A DNA stretch of 64,000 nt from Hanleya hanleyi (lineage: Eukaryota > Mollusca > Polyplacophora > Lepidopleurida > Hanleyidae). A program made the position numbers and the translations under genes. The stretch lies in NCBI GenBank assembly GCA_036873755.1, contig JAVTVY010033858.1, positions 1 through 64,000 on the forward strand, given 5' to 3'. The notes beneath the pieces are model-generated. The model saw nothing but the letters and a program-made list of their open reading frames with translations, was not told the DNA's origin and did no database searches. Shown piece after piece: positions 1-10,838 of the stretch (within the stretch, counting starts at the first letter, position 1; each line of letters starts with the position of its first letter).

Positions 1-575
1 CACACCCGCCATCTTGTCCCACCACCCACACGCCGCCATCTTGTCCCACCACCCACACCCGCCATCCACCACCCACACGCCGCCATCTTGTCCCACCACC
101 CACAGCCGCCATCTTGTCCCACCACCCACACGCCGCCATCTTGTCCCACCACCACACGCCGCCATCTTGTCCCACCACCCACACCCGCCATCCACCACCC
201 ACACGCCGCCATCTTGTCCCACCACCCACACGCCGCCATCTTGTCCCACCACCCACAGCCGCCATCTTGTCCCACCACCCACACGCCGCCATCTTGTCCC
301 ACCACCCACACGCGCCATCTTGTCCCACCACCCACAGCCGCCATCTTGTCCCACCACCCACAACCGCCATCTTGTCCCACCACCCACAGCCGCCATCTTG
401 TCCCACCACCCACAACCGCCATCTTGTCCCACCACCCACAGCCGCCATCTTGTCCCACCACCCACACGCCGCCATCTTGTCCCACCACCCACACGCCGCC
501 ATCTTGTCCCACCACCCACAGCCGCCATCTTGTCCCACCACCCACAGCCACCATCTTGTCCCACCACCCACCCAC
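1..575. repeat. 26-bp minisatellite with YY1-like core
   Basis: About 20 tandem copies of a unit of about 26 bp built on GCCGCCATCTTG followed by TCCCACCACCCACA. Some units are shortened to GCCATCCACCACCCACAC. The array runs off the left edge, so its true length is unknown. Because 26 is not a multiple of three, three units (78 bp) read through in every frame, which makes long open frames of Pro, His and Ser that are not genes. The reverse complement of the core, CAAGATGGCGGC, is the textbook YY1 binding consensus. Confidence 0.93.
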
Positions 576-604
576 ACACACACGCATGCGCACACCACCA
601 ATTG

Positions 605-635
605 TGACGTCACCACAGGTTCTGCGCATGCGCAG
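605..635. promoter_or_regulatory. CRE-like and NRF1-like palindromes beside the minisatellite
   Basis: TGACGTCA, a perfect CRE/ATF palindrome, lies at 605-612. CTGCGCATGCGCAG, a perfect palindrome containing the NRF1 consensus, lies at 622-635. Both sit within 60 bp of the YY1-like array, which gives a promoter-like cluster. No gene was recognised just downstream, so promoter function is inference. The same two palindromes recur in the foldback-like element at 37.3-46.5 kb. Confidence 0.45.
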
Positions 636-699
636 TGAGGACCTCGGTAATCCGCTTACGTGTTGTATACTACTGTGGGGGCATATCTCGTAGAGTGCT

Positions 700-1210
700 T
701 GACTGTGCGGAATGCGTTGCGTTCTTCCATTGGTCTGGAATATTTTCTAGGAGTTGTTCATAATGTAAAAAAATCCCTTTATATCATATTGCTTCTTCAG
801 CTCTCCAAACGTGATAAAATTACCTTTCATATCGATTATATCTTTTACATATATTACCCCTTTATCATGCCAATCTCTAATATAAAAATTACTTCTTTTA
901 AATCTGGGATTAAACCATAGATTTTCACTAAGTATTTCTTCTATATGCTCGATTTTTAAATTCTTTTGGAGGCAGTACTAGGCATGCAGTGCATCTGTCT
1001 AAAATGGATTGGTTATTATTTTTTCTTTTATTATTTTAATTTTTTTTACATACTTTGCTCCCAAAGTTGATAACTTTTCAAATACTTCTTTGTTTATCAG
1101 CTTTTGCCATTTGTGTGTGCCAAATATGAGGCGCCTGATCCAGGAGATTTTATGTGATTGAATGCAAGGTAGCAAATTTGTCATTCGAAGTCCGCCGTGT
1201 TCATAGTAGT
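700..1210 (-). pseudogene. LINE reverse transcriptase C-terminal fragment
   Basis: On the minus strand the segment from about 1208 to 1000 reads as the post-catalytic part of a non-LTR reverse transcriptase, with a GGLRM block followed by KISWIRRL. After a frameshift the 990-740 part reads WHDKGVIYVKDI and ITFGELKKQYDI, blocks typical of L1/Tx1-like ORF2 proteins. No catalytic domain, endonuclease or full ends are present, so this is a dead fragment. The clade is an inference from remembered motifs. The similar fragment at 56.07-57.0 kb could belong to the same family. Confidence 0.65.
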
Positions 1211-2563
1211 AATAATAATAATATTATAGGAAGTTAATTCATACAGGAAGGTAAGTCCATTGTTAACAAAATATTACTGTGATGAAGTGCTTATACAGCA
1301 AGTGAAATTGACCGTGAAATGGTATCACATGCACATCCTAAATGGATAATGAATGATGTGTGAGCCTTAGGAGGCACTACTATTATTCATATGCCGAAGA
1401 TCGTATTGCTTTATTGAGCGTGACATGTTCCTCTTGCGGCCTGAAGAAATGGAGAATTCCACAGGTCAATTTATGGCCAAATGAATATATAACGACCGGA
1501 GCAGGCGCAGTAATACAGTGAACACCACATAAATGTCGCTACGGTTATCTACTATTTCGACTTCAGAAAAATGATTGCGAAAGAAGGGCAATATGCATAG
1601 ATCAACCGAGACAGAGCACTAGATAGAACTACTTGTTCAGCCAGATCTCTGTTTTATTATTCATTCCAAACTCTCCACAGCGATTACAATTCACCGCACG
1701 TTTTCATTGCCGTTGATCATGACGTAGATATGAGCACATTTGTTTGTTTATCTATGACCCGATCACTCGCATGAAGCATCCTTGACCGAGCATTAGATCC
1801 AAGGTTCTATATCGCCGGCGGCCCATCGTCTTTGTTAGAGTATCGTGATTTAAAAAATAACAGCCTTGGTAATATTACAGATGCATGACATCATCGTGAA
1901 GATGCTGGGCCTGGGCAAAGATCGAGCCGCCTCTAAATATTAGAAAGCGACATTATTCATCAACCACCTGTATACATGTAGTTCTTTCAAGAACCGACAA
2001 TAGCGCGAACTGCCCACATCCAGCCTGTACTAGTCCACGTACAGGTTAAATTAATGTATCCCTGATCCAGCATGACAATGTATTTCTTTCGAATATGTCT
2101 ATAACAAAATCTATTAAGCTAAAAATATGCTCTTTGCCAGAGATTTTTGGACAAAGACAGGAGGCAATACATTCGCTAAATTGCAATCAGATTTGTAATC
2201 TAAGAAAATTCTAGTTAGACGATTAAGAGATATTTTCTCACAGATAGGAGACAACGTATTTCCGAGTTCGTCTATAATATCGGATTGACCAAGTAAAAGT
2301 ATGCATATTAACTAGTACTATTGGTTTATTGCTACCGCCACATGGTGACGTAGTCCACTGTCTGTGGGAAGACTGTCAGGCGGCAATATATTTGCTAATG
2401 AACATACGGGAACTATACGAAACACGGAAATTAAGAGATTGCATTATCGTAATATATTGCACCAAACGCTGAAAAATTTGAGCCTCTATCTGTCATTAGC
2501 AGACCGACTCTTCAGTTTTATCTCATATGGCGCGGAACTAATGTATCATCACAGTGTTTTTAT
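1211..2563. other. AT-rich spacer, no gene recognised
   Basis: A short TAA-rich microsatellite lies at about 1205-1225. Otherwise I see only short chance open frames and no domain, repeat unit or RNA signature. Confidence 0.5.
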
Positions 2564-3364
2564 TGTTACGTCTAAACGATAATAGAAAAACGCAACAGAA
2601 AGATTTTGTGAAATCGAAGATTAACAATCAAATATTTGTTTACAATACTAAAATCATAAACAAATTAAGTTAGGTCAATACAGCAAATAAATGAGAGATA
2701 TAGTCTTACTGTTCAATGCTATACCGGTGTATCTCTCAGAGTCCGTATTAACGTGCAAATCTCTATACAGTCCGTGCCGACGTGCAGAAATCGCATTTCT
2801 GTATTTCAATAGTCCAATAACGCTCAGCTGTTGTCCAGTTTCCGTCAGTTCAATTACGTAGATAAAACAGCGGTCAAACACACAAGAGTAATGCAACAGG
2901 AATATACAATCCAGCAGTCAGTAACCTCCGGCAAAGGTAATGTCCAGTAGCACAATCTTATTCACTCACGTAGAAGCCGTTTGAATCTCTCCTAGAATGA
3001 CTAATTGTCCGGCTATCTATCAAATCGAGAAACTTCCACCGGTACAGCAATGACGTATGATTTTAATCCAGATACGATCACAACCGCTTCTAGAAAGCTC
3101 CAAATAATTAACCAACAGTATGTACTCAAGCGTATAGATGTGCAGATGGCGCTGTGTAGATGGCTAGATGGCGCTGTGACCCAATTACCCTCATAATACA
3201 GGTCTCTTCGTAATTCGGTCATTTTAATCATGATAAATCGGTCACGACAGCTTCGAGAAAATTCTATGACCATAACCACAGAACAGAAGGATAACAAGTT
3301 TACCTCAGCTCTATTATTCTAGAACTATCTTCAGTGTCTAATTTTATACTGTAATACCATGACA
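2564..3364 (-). repeat. 3' LTR of the Gypsy element
   Basis: On the minus strand it starts TGTCATGG directly after the polypurine tract and ends GACGTAACA, giving TG...CA ends and about 801 bp. Its inner 115 bp match the remnant at 9211-9326 with few differences, including the phrase AACGCAACAGAAAG. This pairing fixes the element as an LTR retrotransposon and its orientation as minus. Confidence 0.85.
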
Positions 3365-3377
3365 CTCCCCCTCTTGA
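3365..3377 (-). other. Polypurine tract
   Basis: On the minus strand AAGAGGGGGAG lies directly upstream of the LTR start TGTCA. This is the usual primer for plus-strand DNA synthesis in LTR elements. Confidence 0.75.
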
Positions 3378-3480
3378 AAAGAAGAAAGTTTCAAACTTGG
3401 AACTTTCTTGACAATTCAAAACATTATTACAAAACAAAATCTATATTACCACAGCAAAAACGTTGACAAACATATGTACA

Positions 3481-4199
3481 TTATATGCGAGACAAACAAT
3501 CAGCGATCAAATTGTCCTTGCCCTTAATATGCCTGATTTCAATATTGCATTCTTGTAACACCAAACTCCATCTCAACAATCTTTGATTTTTGTTTTTCAT
3601 CTTACTTATGAAAACAAGTGGATTGTGATCGCTGAATACAGTAATTGGCAATCAAAATGTTGTAAAGCCAATATCATTGCCAACCTTTCTTTCTCAATTG
3701 TAGAATAATTTCTCTGATGTTTGTCAAATTTACGTGAAAAATAGCATGTTGGGTGATCTACACCATCTACATCTTTTTGTAACAAAACGGCACCAGCAGC
3801 AATATCAGTAGCATCTATAGCCATTTTAAAAGGTGAATCAAAATCTGGTGCTGAAAGAACTGGCGCGCTCTTGAGTATGGATTTCAGTTTTTCAAAAGCT
3901 GATTCACATTCATCGGTCCAAACAAAAGTTACCCTCTTTCTTAAGAGTCGAGTTAAAGGTTCAGTACTATTTGAAAATTTGGACAAAATTTCCTGCAGTA
4001 ACCAGCCATACTCAACATCTGATGCTGAAAGAACTGGCGCGCTCTTGAGTATGGCTTCCAGTTTTTCAAAAGCTGATTCACATTCATCGGTCCAAACAAA
4101 AGTTACCCTCTTTCTTAAGAGTCGAGTTAAAGGTTCAGTAATATCTGAAAAATTTGGACAAAATTTCCCGTAGTAACCAGCCATATCCAAGAAACGCAT
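3481..4199 (-). pseudogene. Gypsy RNase H region and RT connection
   Basis: The open part (4199-3606) has the RT-to-RNase H connection (FLDMAGYY, VTFVWTDECESAFEKL) and then the RNase H core MAIDATDIAAGAVL and NYSTIEKERLA. This contains the first catalytic Asp and the Glu. After a small frameshift near 3640 the frame continues through VFSDHNPL and HIKGKDNLIADCLSRI to a stop at 3481-3483, the normal end of a Gypsy RNase H. A 58-residue segment is duplicated in tandem, which a working enzyme would not be expected to tolerate. Confidence 0.85.
3850..4197. repeat. 174-bp tandem duplication inside pol
   Basis: GCTGAAAGAACTGGCGCGCT begins at 3850 and again at 4024, so the period is 174 bp (58 codons, in frame). 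The two copies differ at only a few sites, so the duplication happened late in the life of this copy. The repeated protein block includes ECESAFEKL. Confidence 0.9.
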
Positions 4200-4962
4200 C
4201 AGCTGTCACTTACATGTTGGTCTTGGAAATAGCGAGATAGCACTGACCTTAGCATCTACAGGCTTTACCTGACCCTGACCTACAACATGATCCAAGAATT
4301 ACAAGCGTCAGGTCCGTCATTCATACCGTCGTCCATTAGAGAATGTCACACGTGCATGTCCAAATTCACTTTTTCCAAGGTTGACGGTCAGCTTGGCGTC
4401 ACTCAGCCGATTGAACAGTGCGTGAATTCTCTGTGTATTCCCATGTATCGCTGTAGACAATGACGTCATCAATGTAAGTCTCACATCCTTCCAAACCGGC
4501 AGTAACACGGTTGATGAGACGCTGGAACGTGACTGGAGAATTTTTCATTCAAAATGGCTTAACTTTGTACTGGAACAGACCCTCCGGAGTGACGAATGTT
4601 GATATCTCTTTCGCACGATCTGTCAGTGGAACTTGCTAAACTCCTTTCAGAAGATCAAACTTTTACACGAACTTGGCACTTCCCACTTTATCAATGCGAT
4701 CGTCAATGCGTGGAATAGGGAATGTGTCTGTTTTGGTCAATGTGTTCACCTTTCTATAGTCAGTCCACATCCTGTAACTGTCATCTGGCTTTGGAACGAG
4801 GATACAAGGTGAACTCCAGTTACTATTACTTGGTTCAATGAAATCATTGTCCAATAAATACTGAATCTCTTTTTTCAAGTAGTTTTGTTTAATGGGATTC
4901 AAACGATATGGGTGCTGCTTTACTGGATTAGAATCTCCGACATCGACGTCATGTTGTGAAAT
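4200..4962 (-). pseudogene. Gypsy reverse transcriptase
   Basis: The N-terminal RT reads DVDVGDSNPVKQHPYR and NPIKQNYLKKEI, followed by WSSPCILVPKPD and TDYRKVN, standard Ty3/Gypsy RT blocks. The catalytic YIDD lies at 4465-4476 on the minus strand. Two in-frame stops interrupt it, one in the GV-QVPL block near 4637 and one in the PF-MKN block near 4550. A short repeat at 4302-4346 breaks the block after FGHARVTF. The upstream end is cut off from the integrase by the insertion at 4963-5778. Confidence 0.87.
4302..4346 (-). repeat. Short dispersed repeat in RT, partial copy
   Basis: About 45 bp matching one end of the repeat at 6562-6680, 11327-11442 and 30251-30343 (shared blocks TTACAAGCGTC, CCGTCATTCAT, CCGTCGTCCATTAGAGAAT). 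It interrupts the RT reading frame; homology resumes on the other side with DHVVGQGQVKPVDAKV. Confidence 0.7.
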
Positions 4963-5778
4963 ATCGATTCTGGGCCCCCATATAAATGCATAAAAGATAT
5001 GTAAGACGTCGATTCTTGACCACCATATAAATGCATAAATTCTGACTTTTCATTTACCAATTTGATATAAATCTGTGTGCATGCAAACCTAGATATTGTG
5101 ATGTGTTTTGACAAAGCTATTTCCGAAATACTATTCCATGACCCTTTAGGTCGGTTATGTAAGTTCAAATTTATACAGATAACATAGAAACCGTTTATGT
5201 AAGTGTAATGATTTAACCTTGGTTTTGACGAATGAATTATACAATGCGACAGTTCTGTGATTTGCTAATCATAATTGTACCGAATTCGTAATGACATTTA
5301 TGCCAGGTTAAATTGACATTGTAACGTCTAGCTTTGTATATAACGGAATGAACGGCACATATAGTCAGACTAGTAACACCAGGTCTCCCTGATGGCTAAA
5401 CCATCAGGTCTCACAGAGGCTCATGTCTCCGATAATGGTTATTGCTATCTCCAGTTCCGAAAATGACTGTTTACAGAATGATCTGATGTTGATGAAGTTG
5501 TGATAGTCTGCCTGCCAAATCATGCCGGTCATTCCTAAGTTAGGTGGAATGAACCTACAATAAATCGGCTTAATATTCAACAGACGTTTTCGTTGTATCC
5601 TCTCTCATTTAAAGGGGTTGTCAAGACTTCGAGAAATCTCAGAAGCCGGACCTTGGAAACTATTATTGTTTAGGTTTTATGAAGACCATCCCTGTGTCTT
5701 GAGACGACTTCGCGTTACAACATCTTAGAAATCACACGCGCACAGGCCCTGTCATCTTAAAGACCTCAAATTTCATAA
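4963..5778. mobile_element. About 816-bp insertion between integrase and RT
   Basis: TGTGAAAT occurs at 4955-4962 and again at 5779-5786, flanking DNA with no retroelement coding sense. The integrase and RT frames resume on either side. The 8-bp direct repeat is a good target-site duplication. The insert has two copies of CCATATAAATGCATAAA near its left end, TTTGTATATAACGG near 5332-5345 and AATAAA near 5560. No protein or clear terminal inverted repeat was seen. It could be a non-autonomous hAT-like element (8-bp duplications are typical) or a solo LTR-like piece. Confidence 0.65.
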
Positions 5779-6483
5779 TGTGAAATTGTATCAGCCCGAG
5801 TAGGAATGTCGGGAAACAAATGTTCATATTGACTGAACAGAGTTCGAAGTTCTTCCTGACGCGCTGGCTCGAGATGACACAACTTGGAATCCAAATTAAG
5901 TAGAATGTCAGAGTTCTGTAATTTCGCCGCTGTCATGGGCTCTTCACAAGTTTCATTAGTATCAGGATCAGAACTAATTACGCTATGATGGACAGTACTG
6001 TTAGTGTTATCTCTGTAGATGTATACATTTAACAGGTTTATATGACATAACTGTTTCTTTTTACGCCTGTCAGGAGTCTGAATTACATAATTAAGGTCAT
6101 TTAGTTTCTTTTCAATGACATAAGGACCATAATATATAGCCTTAAGTGGATTACCAGGAATAGGCAGTAAAGCCAGTACCTTCTCACCAAGTTTGAAACT
6201 TCGTTTAAGGACATGTTTATCATGGGTTATTTTCTTACCTTTTTGTACTGACTTTAAATTTGACATGGCCAAATCACGTGCTTTGGCCAACAAAGTCCGA
6301 CACATATTGTAAGAGACTACATGAGTCAAGATCACTTTCTAGGAACTTTTCTTTCAGCAGTTTAAATGGTCCTCTAACTGTATGACCAAAGACTAATTCA
6401 AATGGACTGAATCTTTCTAATGCACCTTGGCTTTGTGGGTGGTAGGCAGATGATTTGTACTGCTTTATTCCCAATTCATGCAT
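5779..6483 (-). pseudogene. Gypsy integrase C-terminal half
   Basis: 6483-6360 reads ELGIKQYKSSAYHPQSQG followed by ALERF, the third catalytic (Glu) block of the integrase DDE core. A deletion then joins it to PFELVFGHTVRGP. The 6335-5766 frame carries the C-terminal binding module with FKLGEKVLALLP and the GPYVI block (GPY/F module). It continues without a stop through EELRTLFSQYEHLFPDIPT, which is the usual lead-in to a reverse transcriptase. This continuity from integrase into RT is the direct evidence that integrase precedes RT here. Confidence 0.87.
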
Positions 6484-6561
6484 GACTTGTTGAAAGATTT
6501 CTTACATCAAATTAGATCCTTGATCAAGATGAACAGACTGGGGTAGGCCGACAAGTGTGAA

Positions 6562-6680
6562 ATACAAGTGTCTAGTCCGTCATTCATAATTCAGCCGTCG
6601 TCCAATAAAGAATATCCGCGTCCATAATCCAAAGACCTATTCCATATCCATATAACAGTATTAGCACCCAATTCAAAGCA
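6562..6680 (-). repeat. Short dispersed repeat inserted in integrase
   Basis: About 118 bp closely matching 11327-11442 (shared blocks CTAGTCCGTCATTCATAA, ATATCCGCGTCCATAATCC, ACAGTATTAGCACC). It falls between the first and last parts of the DDE core: the frame leaves integrase after MLTIMCA and regains it at PQSVHLDQGSN. On the minus strand it encodes only a short spurious tail. Confidence 0.8.
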
Positions 6681-7834
6681 CACATGATTGTTAACATGTA
6701 TTGATTGCCTGACTTTGTTTTTGGTAATGGACCAACACAATCTATAATCACCCTACTAAAGGCTTCTCCAAATGCAGGGATTGGTTGTAGAGGGGCCGTT
6801 GGTATGGTTTGGTTTGGTTTTCCTACCATTTGACATGTGTGGCATGACCTACAGAATTCCGTAACATCTTTCTTTAAATTTGGCCAATAGAAATGATTTA
6901 GAATTTTATAGTATGTTATGATAACACCTAAATGGCCTGAAAGATGTGTTTCATGGGCTAGTCCGAGGATATCTAAACGATATGACTTTGGTACAACAAT
7001 CTGATACTTAACTGCCCACTCATAATCAAGTGACACATCTGGCGGTCGCCATTTGCGCTTAAAAACACCATTCTTACAAAAGTAACACGCAGGCTCTTGA
7101 GTTACATCACACTCATCTACTGCCCTGTCAAACAACTTGGGAATGTCCTTGTCACTACGATGTTCATTAACCAGATGTGATTTTGAAATTTTGTCATTAG
7201 AACATTCCAATTTACTATCAAAATGTGGCTTATCAGCCTCATCATTCAAGCACACAAAGGTGTCGCCCAAACAAACGTCATCGATGGCGTCATCTTTAAG
7301 AGCCTTTTCAGACTCCTCAGCCAATTTACTCATGGCTCTAGTAACTGCACAAGCAGGATACAAACTTTGAATTTCGTCTTCAACTGGATCATGAATCTGA
7401 TTCAAACAAGGCTTGTCAGTTACAATCGGGTTAATCCCGACCTTATCTCCCTCAAGATCATTGCCAAGAAGTAATTGAACACCCTCAAATGGTAAACTAC
7501 CTTTAATACCCACCGCAACAGGTCCAGAAATCAAATAGGAAGACAGATGAACGTTATGGAGCGGAATGGGTGTATAATTTACAGAATCTACCCTTTTGAT
7601 CAGGACATTACTGCCTGCAAACGAAGAATAAGAAAACGGCAAAATATCTGCCAACAACAGAGACTGGGATGCACCCGTGTCTCGCAAAATCTTCGCAAGA
7701 ATAGCATTAGAAAAATCACTTGAAAGTGATACAAAATCATTGTGGATAATTGGTTCAAAAATCTCCATAACAGGATTTGAAAAACTGTCAACCATATCCT
7801 TGATAGAACTAATAGGAACAGTGTCCTTGGCCAT
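6584..7834 (-). pseudogene. Gypsy protease and integrase N-terminal half
   Basis: A 416-residue open frame. Residues 52-56 are DTGAS, the aspartic protease active site, with LLLGNDL as the later protease block. Residues 294-335 are the H2C2 zinc-binding domain of integrase (HETHLSGH, then CRSCHTCQ). The DDE core starts at IIDCVGPLP with Asp 365. From about residue 390 the frame enters the short repeat and ends, so the last 25 residues are not element protein. The start shown is only the first Met of the open frame; in the element this would be translated as part of a longer gag-pol. Confidence 0.87.
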
Positions 7835-7839
7835 TTTAG

Positions 7840-9101
7840 CGTCATATACATTGATCTTGGGTATTGATCTTGACGTGAGGAAACCACAAGGCTTTTGAAA
7901 GGCTTGGTCTTCTTTTCAATTTAAAACAAAGAACCGTTAAATGGCCGTCCCTCTTAAAACAGTTGCAAACGGGAGACTTATTTTGAGTGTTAAAAGTGGG
8001 TGACTGAGACTTTGTATTTGACCTTGACCTTTGTAACTGGAGTTAAAAGTTTTAGGCCTTGAGAAAGAACTGGATTTGTTACCTGAGGGGTTAGACTAGA
8101 ATTAACTTGGCTTAACAGCATTGACAAAAGATAATTTGTGTGTCAGAGCGTATTCATCAGCGAATCGGGCTGCTTCGTCTAAAGTGGTGGCATTCTTTTC
8201 ATCAAGAAATGTTCTAATATCACCATGGGTACACCTTTTAAATTCCTCTACCAGCATAAGTTGTCTAAGGTTTTCAAAGTTGTTGTCAATTTTAACCGAC
8301 GCACACCACCTATCAAATAACTGTTCTTTTGAACGAGCAAATTCTACATGAGTCTGAGAGGTTTCTTTTTCACAACTACGAAACTTTTGTCTATAGGCTT
8401 CAGGAACAAATTCATAACCTTTAAGGATTAAATCCTTCACTATATCATAATTTGATGCTTGCTCATCGTCAATGGAGTGTAAATGTCCCTTTCCTTTCCG
8501 ATCAAAACACTTTGAAAAAGTAAACTCCAATTTTCTTTTGGCCAGTTTAAATTTTCAGCAATTTTCTCAAAATGCAGAGAATATTTATCAACTTCTTTTT
8601 CCTGAAATGGTGGGACGAGACTTATTTGACGAGCTGCATCAAATTTTGATTGTGATTGTACAGGTGCATGTGTAGGAGGACTCGTTCGCGACTGTAATCA
8701 AAAATGCTTCATTTTTAACTGAAACTGTCTTTCTTCCTTTCTTTTTCCCTCTCTCTCTGGAATGCTCTTTCTTTCTCTCCTTCCCCTTTTTTTAATCTTT
8801 CTCTCTCTAATTTTTCCTCTTTTTCTAATTCTAATTTCTTTAATTCCAGCTGATTTGGCAATTCTAATTTCTTTATTTCCAAATAATCAGCTGTTTCCTC
8901 GGTTAAATCAAAATCACTTTCATCCCAAAGTTGTTTGCCAACAAAATGTTTAATAATGAGTTTCTTAATTTCTTGCTTTCTCCAAGATGGCTTAACTTTG
9001 ATTTGTGGGAATTTACACAGCGCGAACAAATCCTCTTTGCGTAGTTCGTTAAATTCCTCCTGACTAGGCTTTGAAGCCAACTGCGCCGGATCAAATAACA
9101 T
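7840..9101 (-). pseudogene. Gmr1-type gag with SCAN-like domain
   Basis: 9101-8715 is an N-terminal region (LFDPAQLASKPSQ, ELRKEDLFALCK) followed by a charged coiled-coil-like Glu/Lys/Arg segment. A frameshift follows near 8700, and 8650-8102 reads VPPFQEKEVDKY and then YRQKFR, QLFDRWC, LVEEFKRC and LDEAARFADEYA. This is the capsid-like region related to the vertebrate SCAN domain. The 7990-7920 part reads VCNCFKRDGHLTVLC, a degenerate zinc knuckle. The N-terminal Met at 9101 is chosen because upstream sequence is leader and LTR. Confidence 0.8.
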
Positions 9102-9210
9102 GCTGATAATATACTACTCCTCGACTTCACAAATTCAGAAAATGTATCAATTAAGAACTATGTTGCAAAGCTGGAATGTAAACAAAGCTCGCGGGCAGGC
9201 CCACAATTTT

Positions 9211-9326
9211 TGTTACGTCTAAGCGATAATAGAAAAACGCAACAGAAAGACTTTGTGAAATCGAAGATTAACAATCAAATATTTATTTACAAAACTAAAA
9301 TCATATACAAATTAAGTTAGGTCATG
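9211..9326 (-). repeat. Remnant of the 5' LTR
   Basis: TGTTACGTCTAAGCGATAAT to about TTAGGTCA matches the inner 115 bp of the LTR at 2564. Homology stops abruptly at about 9326, so most of the 5' LTR, including its promoter part, has been lost. Confidence 0.85.
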
Positions 9327-9879
9327 ACTACTGCAATACGATACCTAGGATACATCCACATTTATTTTGAGTTTTTAGTTAAACCGCTCCACACTGGAAT
9401 TTTTGGCATAAATAATCATATGGGAGCGGGAGTGTATTTCATTGTAGAGGGATGTGCCCTCTCACGAAACATAAGAGAGTTGAACGCTGTGATGTATTGA
9501 GAAAACACAGGAGTAGTACTGGGGTCTGTATACCGTTTTTAGACCTTAGAACATGGGTCAAGATTTTTCTTAATCCTCAAGCATTTGACCACAACATTTG
9601 GTCTATGGTCGCGATACTATCCCACTACTTTACCGTAGATTTTATAAACGGAAAACAGGTGTTTTTCAATCAATAACGACTACACCGGAAGTACCGAACT
9701 GCAGAGACTAGAGGTATGGGACTTTCTTAAACCAAAAGAATTATTACCATTTAATGTAATTTTAGAATTCAAATGCCATGCAAAATGTTAAAAGGCATAT
9801 ACATGTAGACGCTCACCTAGAGCAGATGTTTATATGATGCTTCGAAAAAGACGATCTGCTATAGGAATGTTGAAACGCG

Positions 9880-9946
9880 CGGCAAATCCCCGGTACGGAA
9901 ATCCCCGGTACGGAAATCCCCGACACGGAAATCCCCGACACAGAAA
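9880..9946. repeat. 15-16 bp tandem repeat
   Basis: Four copies of a unit like CGGAAATCCCCGGTA or CGGAAATCCCCGACA in a row. The core resembles an NF-kB site (GGAAATCCCC), probably by chance. It gives a short open frame with a repeated GNPRYGNPRH pattern. Confidence 0.8.
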
Positions 9947-10309
9947 GGCCCTGCGCGATATACCCAGGACGCAAGTGTTTAGATTGAATGAGACGTGCAT
10001 TCAGCAGCTAAGCTATCCATACCACGTTTTACAATACGGTCCCCCAACAACAATACATAACGTAACAGAATATTCACATTCATATAGTTAAACCTCCGGC
10101 CATGATTAAAGAAATATTTTCTTAATTTAATGACAATAGCTATACAGGTATTTATATCATTTTTATATATTTCGTTTTCTACTAGTTACTCCCCCTTCTA
10201 ACATTTAGCTATATGAACATGGTACAGGTTATACAAAACGTTGTATATCTCTGCATACACACATACATGTACCGGTACTCCATAAATTTCGCTATTCAAT
10301 ATAAAACGG

Positions 10310-10450
10310 AGGAATGTTTAACGGAATCTTTATTGGACGAAGGGATGCTTGAATGGAATCTTTATTGGAGGGAGGGATGTTTGAAGGAAATATATACTGG
10401 GGGAGGGATGCATGATTGGAGGGAGGGATGTTTGATGGGATGCTTGAATG
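10310..10450. repeat. Degenerate GGAGGGATG tandem repeat
   Basis: Repeated blocks of GGGATGCTTGAATGGAATC and GGAGGGAGGGATGTTTGA. The period is irregular at about 30-45 bp. Confidence 0.6.
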
Positions 10451-10838
10451 TATGGATTTATGATTCATTATTAAGCTTATAAACGTTAAAGTACATTAAA
10501 TGTTACACCTGTCTGGACTCATCCACTTTACATCCTGAGCCTCTGTACAGTTCTGTACATGTACATGTATACTTCCAGTTTAGCAGTTTCATTATGGAGT
10601 TTCACATTTAATTCCTATGGGCTAAGTAATCTCGAATATAAATAGTATGCTAGGATCAAATGTGAAAGTAAATTTACTGAAGAAGGGGTTTGTATATGTA
10701 TGTAAGTATATGATAAAATTCACTCTAATAAAGGGTAGACACAGGTACATGTACACCGTCCATGTAAGTCCATGCACTTCGTCCGTGTACATCATAGCTC
10801 TCTAGATTTGTATCTAATACCGCTTATGCCGGTGCTAG

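Larger units (their letters stand above)
2564..9326 (-). mobile_element. Decayed Gmr1-type Ty3/Gypsy retrotransposon
   Basis: Read on the minus strand, the order is remnant 5' LTR (9211-9326), gag with a SCAN-like capsid region, a zinc-knuckle-like segment, protease, integrase, reverse transcriptase, RNase H, polypurine tract and a full 3' LTR (2564-3364). The integrase lies upstream of the reverse transcriptase, the reverse of ordinary Ty3/Gypsy elements. That order and the SCAN-related gag are the published hallmarks of the Gmr1-like group. The copy is inactive: it has stop codons in RT, frameshifts in gag and pol, an insertion of about 816 bp with 8-bp flanking repeats, two short-repeat insertions, an internal duplication and a truncated 5' LTR. 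No primer binding site was recognised with confidence. Confidence 0.87.
9327..10826. other. AT-rich spacer with small tandem repeats
   Basis: No gene recognised. Two short tandem repeats (9880-9946 and 10310-10450) are described separately. The open frames at 9452-9676 and 9834-10091 have no recognisable domain. Confidence 0.45.

Noticed and set aside
14..693. Three long overlapping open frames of His/Pro/Ser-rich protein
   Set aside because: They are the 26-bp minisatellite read in three frames; no start context or domain.
660..735. Possible tRNA-derived SINE head (GCATATCTCGTAGAGTGCTTGAC resembles a box A)
   Set aside because: No matching box B, no cloverleaf and no second copy seen in the window.
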